A DNA stretch of 7,732 bases from the NCBI GenBank assembly GCA_030613445.1, contig JAUWLY010000127.1, positions 1-7,732 on the forward strand, read 5' to 3'. The position numbers and the translations under genes are program-made. Position 1 is the stretch's first letter. Each line of letters starts with the position of its first letter. The notes below the pieces were generated by a model, which did not search any database, was not told the origin of the DNA, and saw only the letters and a program-made list of their open reading frames with translations. The DNA comes from Candidatus Stahliibacteriota bacterium (GTDB taxonomy: Bacteria > Hydrothermota > Tepidihabitantia > SM23-42). Shown piece by piece: positions 5,967 through 7,732 of this stretch.

Positions 5967-6386
5967 ATGAAGATAACAACCAAAACCAGATATGCTGTTA
6001 GGGCACTGGTTGATTTAGCGAATCAACCTAAAGGTAAAGCCATCCCGCTGATAGAGATTGCCAAACGCCAGAGTGTGAAGCTGAAATATCTTGAACAAAT
6101 TTTTCTAAAACTTCGGCAAGCCAAATTAATTAAGAGCAAAAAGGGACCGGGTGGTGGTTATTTTATAAGCCGGGCCCCAGACTCAATTAAAATCGGCGAT
6201 ATAATGAAAGCAGTGGGTGAATCTAAAGCTCCAGTATTTTGTGTAGATAAAAAGAAATATAAGCATTGTTCAAGAATCAATCGATGTCCAACCCGTCCTT
6301 ATTGGAAGAAGTTAAATAAAATCATTGATACATTTTTTGATACACATACCCTAAGTGATTTATGTAAAGAAAGGAAGTACGTTTAA
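5967..6386 (+). CDS. Rrf2-family transcriptional regulator, IscR-like, probable Fe-S sensor
   Basis: Cytosolic DNA-binding regulator of 139 residues, normal for the family. The N-terminal winged helix-turn-helix (about 1-68) contains MKITTKTRYAVRALVDLA, the helix around LKYLEQIFLKLRQAKLIKS (39-57) and the wing KKGPGGGYFISR (58-69). A cysteine cluster follows: Cys92, Cys101 and Cys107 (C-x8-C-x5-C) with a trailing PYW, like the cluster loop of IscR-type sensors. Cys133 is extra. This suggests an Fe-S cluster tunes DNA binding in response to cluster supply, oxygen or nitric oxide. ATG at 5967 is the only reasonable start, and no Shine-Dalgarno lies in front of it, so the mRNA is probably leaderless. 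It has its own promoter and operator, and a cysteine desulfurase gene lies two genes downstream, supporting a cluster-homeostasis role over one dedicated to the methyltransferase cassette. Confidence 0.9.
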   Translation: MKITTKTRYAVRALVDLANQPKGKAIPLIEIAKRQSVKLKYLEQIFLKLRQAKLIKSKKGPGGGYFISRAPDSIKIGDIMKAVGESKAPVFCVDKKKYKHCSRINRCPTRPYWKKLNKIIDTFFDTHTLSDLCKERKYV

Positions 6387-6493
6387 TGGCTAAGGCAATC
6401 GCTTTACCATACTGGATAGTAAACATCCTACAAGAATTACTGTTAGCCGGTTTAGATTCAACACTAAATTGTTCATATGTGGTGTTTTTATAA
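6386..6493 (+). CDS. Possible 35-codon ORF overlapping the regulator's stop (TAATG)
   Basis: The regulator's TAA (6384-6386) shares its last base with an ATG at 6386, a classic reinitiation overlap. AAGGAAG (6370-6376) sits 9 nt upstream. The frame encodes a mostly hydrophobic peptide (MAKAIALPYWIVNILQELLL, then AGLDSTLNCSYVVFL) ending at TAA 6491-6493, 17 nt before the next gene's ATG. No family is recognised. It could be a small membrane-associated peptide or simply the 5' leader of the next gene. Confidence 0.25.
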   Translation: MAKAIALPYWIVNILQELLLAGLDSTLNCSYVVFL

Positions 6494-6510
6494 TTATACA
6501 AGGAGGCTAA

Positions 6511-7578
6511 ATGGCAAAATTACCAGAAATCGGTAAAATTTCAGCGGAAGTCTTTAACGAGTTAATCTATCCGCATCTGGGTGCGAAAAGACCTGAGATT
6601 CTGGTTGGTCCTAAACACGGGGTTGATGTTGGAATTGTACAGATTGGAAATAAGGCAGTGGCAATGACGAGTGATCCGGTTTTTATTGTTCCTGAATACG
6701 GATTCAAGCGGGCAGCCTGGTTTGCCATTCATATTCTGGCTTCTGATGTTGTTACTTCAGGACTTGCTCCAACATATCTTACCATTGACTTAAATCTACC
6801 CATGTCAATGACTGAAGCGGAATTAGCAACTGTATGGAAAACGATTGATGAAGAATGCAAGAAGATGGGAATGGCAATTGTTTGTGGACATACTGGACGA
6901 TATGATAATTGTCATTATCCTATGGTTGGCGGAGCTACAGTACTTGCAACCGGTGATCTTGATAAATACGTTTCTCCCAAATTTGCCCGGATCCGTGACA
7001 AGATAATTATAACAAAAGGTCCAGCCATTGAAGCGTCAGGTATTTTTGCGACGATGTTTCCGAAATTTTTGACAGAGGAATTTGGGGAAGAGTTTGTGCA
7101 AAAGGCACAACCATTATTTTACAAGATGTCAGTGGTAGATGATGCAATGACCGCTGTAAAAACCGGTGTGCGTGATGAAGGAGTTTCAGCAATGCACGAT
7201 GCTACAGAATGTGGAATATGGGGAGGAGTATTCGAGATTGCACAAGCAGCAGAGGTTGGAATAAGGATTGAAAAAGAGAAGATTGTAGTTGAAGAAGGTG
7301 TTAATGATATTTGCAGCCTCTTTAAAATTGATCCCTATAAATCAATCAGCGAAGGAACTTTAATCATAACCTGCCGTGAGAAAAAAGCTGAAAGCTTAGT
7401 AGAAATTCTAAAAAATAATAATATCAAAGCGTCGATAGTTGGAGAATTGATTGATTCAAAATTCGGCATGCTTTTGATTGAGAATGGCAAAGAGAAAAAG
7501 TTGGAGCATCCAAGAGTAGATCCCTTTTGGAAGGCTTTTTACAATGCCCTCAAGAGGTATAAAGAAGTGGAGTCATAG
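6511..7578 (+). CDS. AIR synthase/HypE-like ATP-dependent enzyme (PurM-fold), function unassigned
   Basis: A 355-residue PurM-fold protein, the superfamily of PurM, ThiL, SelD and HypE, whose members use ATP to phosphorylate or dehydrate a substrate. Visible family motifs are AMTSDPVF (51-58), the ILASDVVTSGLAPTYLT segment (75-91), CGHTGRYD (125-132), MHDATECGIWGGVFEIAQAA (228-247, equivalent to the HypE DPTRGG region) and SISEGTLIITC (278-288). It differs from true HypE because it ends KEVES and lacks the terminal Cys that HypE modifies for hydrogenase cyanide synthesis, and no hyp genes are visible. It lacks the N-terminal Cys/Sec loop of SelD. AGGAGG (6501-6506) is 4 nt before the ATG. Its place between an Fe-S regulator and a cysteine desulfurase hints at sulfur handling or cofactor maturation, which is an inference. 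Confidence 0.82.
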   Translation: MAKLPEIGKISAEVFNELIYPHLGAKRPEILVGPKHGVDVGIVQIGNKAVAMTSDPVFIVPEYGFKRAAWFAIHILASDVVTSGLAPTYLTIDLNLPMSMTEAELATVWKTIDEECKKMGMAIVCGHTGRYDNCHYPMVGGATVLATGDLDKYVSPKFARIRDKIIITKGPAIEASGIFATMFPKFLTEEFGEEFVQKAQPLFYKMSVVDDAMTAVKTGVRDEGVSAMHDATECGIWGGVFEIAQAAEVGIRIEKEKIVVEEGVNDICSLFKIDPYKSISEGTLIITCREKKAESLVEILKNNNIKASIVGELIDSKFGMLLIENGKEKKLEHPRVDPFWKAFYNALKRYKEVES

Positions 7579-7650
7579 AAATGGCTCAGAGAATATTTTA
7601 TTGCGATTTTTCATATCTGATGACAATAACCAATTGTTGAGGGAGATACG

Positions 7651-7732
7651 GTGATCTATTTAGATTACAACGCAACAACCCCAACCGACCCAAGAGTAGT
7701 TAAGACAATGCTTCCCTATTTTCATGATTTTT
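7651..7732 (+). CDS. Cysteine desulfurase (NifS/IscS family), N-terminal fragment
   Basis: GTG at 7651, 5 nt after GAGGGAG (7639-7645), opens MIYLDYNATTPTDPRVVKTM and continues to the window edge (27 complete codons). YLDYNATTP at residues 3-11 is the hallmark N-terminus of class V PLP-dependent cysteine desulfurases, which take sulfur from cysteine for Fe-S cluster or thiolation pathways. The active-site lysine, histidine and cysteine lie beyond the window, so IscS, NifS or SufS type cannot be decided, though a D-Y-x-A-T-T start is most like NifS/IscS. It is 72 nt after the HypE-like gene and probably cotranscribed with it and the Rrf2 regulator, resembling iscR-iscS linkage. Confidence 0.85.
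   Translation, partial: MIYLDYNATTPTDPRVVKTMLPYFHDF

Noticed and set aside
6460..6489. Terminator-like AACAC/GTGTT stem followed by five T residues before the HypE-like gene
   Set aside because: The stem is about 5-7 A/T-rich pairs with a 13-nt loop and would be unstable; the T run is more likely base composition.
6489..6494. Perfect TATAAT hexamer upstream of the HypE-like gene as an internal promoter
   Set aside because: No -35 element lies at 16-18 nt; TTGTTC is only 14 nt away, and transcription would begin inside the ribosome binding site, so a separate promoter is not supported.
6511..7578. Reading the PurM-fold gene as selenophosphate synthetase (selD), with the UGA at 1161 as selenocysteine
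   Set aside because: The N-terminal Cys/Sec glycine-rich loop of SelD is absent, and I see no SECIS-like hairpin directly after the UGA, where a ribosome binding site lies instead.
7581..7640. A 19-codon ORF between the HypE-like gene and the cysteine desulfurase, with GTGGAG upstream
   Set aside because: It is very short, overlaps neither neighbour, has no recognisable features, and frames of this length are common by chance. Its ending TGTTGAGG resembles the one before 1173, but both mainly reflect a stop beside a ribosome binding site.

Overview
The window looks like part of a chromosome from an anaerobic bacterium with AT-rich DNA. Evidence for this: B12 (corrinoid) and oxygen-sensitive iron-sulfur enzyme families, bacterial -35/-10 promoter elements, strong AGGAGG ribosome binding sites and frequent TTG/GTG starts. 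The species cannot be named from the sequence. All complete protein genes are on the + strand. A divergent gene on the - strand only just enters at the left edge. I saw no rRNA, tRNA, CRISPR array, insertion sequence or phage gene.

Layout. (1) Positions 1-26 hold the first codons of a leftward gene. (2) Positions 27-291 are a divergent intergenic region with a nested hairpin, an AT-rich promoter-like stretch and a possible 52-codon ORF that overlaps the next gene by ATGA. (3) Positions 292-5929 are a six-gene run: a SAM-dependent methyltransferase, a corrinoid (methyl-carrier) protein, two different 2-hydroxyacyl-CoA dehydratase/benzoyl-CoA reductase-type (HgdB-like) subunits, a URO-D/MtaA-family zinc methyltransferase, and a CoA-dehydratase-type ATPase activator (HgdC-like). 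The last four genes are chained by three overlaps of exactly 16 nt. (4) Positions 5930-7732 are a second unit. A consensus-like promoter carries an IscR-type palindrome and starts an Rrf2-family iron-sulfur regulator that appears to be leaderless. A HypE/AIR-synthase-like ATPase and the start of a cysteine desulfurase follow.

How the genes may work together. The corrinoid protein and URO-D-type methyltransferase form the core of a cobalamin methyl-transfer system. Such systems need a low-potential, ATP-coupled reductant to rescue oxidised Co(II), and this job usually falls to RamA/RACE-type proteins. None is present here. Instead the cassette carries an ATP-driven activator and two HgdB-like iron-sulfur subunits, the machinery that elsewhere pushes electrons to very low potential. 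The inference is a self-contained methyl-transfer module in which the activator and HgdB-like pair either reactivate the corrinoid or reduce the substrate that donates or accepts the methyl group. The substrate is unknown. The downstream iron-sulfur regulator and cysteine desulfurase suggest a neighbouring cluster-assembly/homeostasis unit that could serve these Fe-S enzymes.
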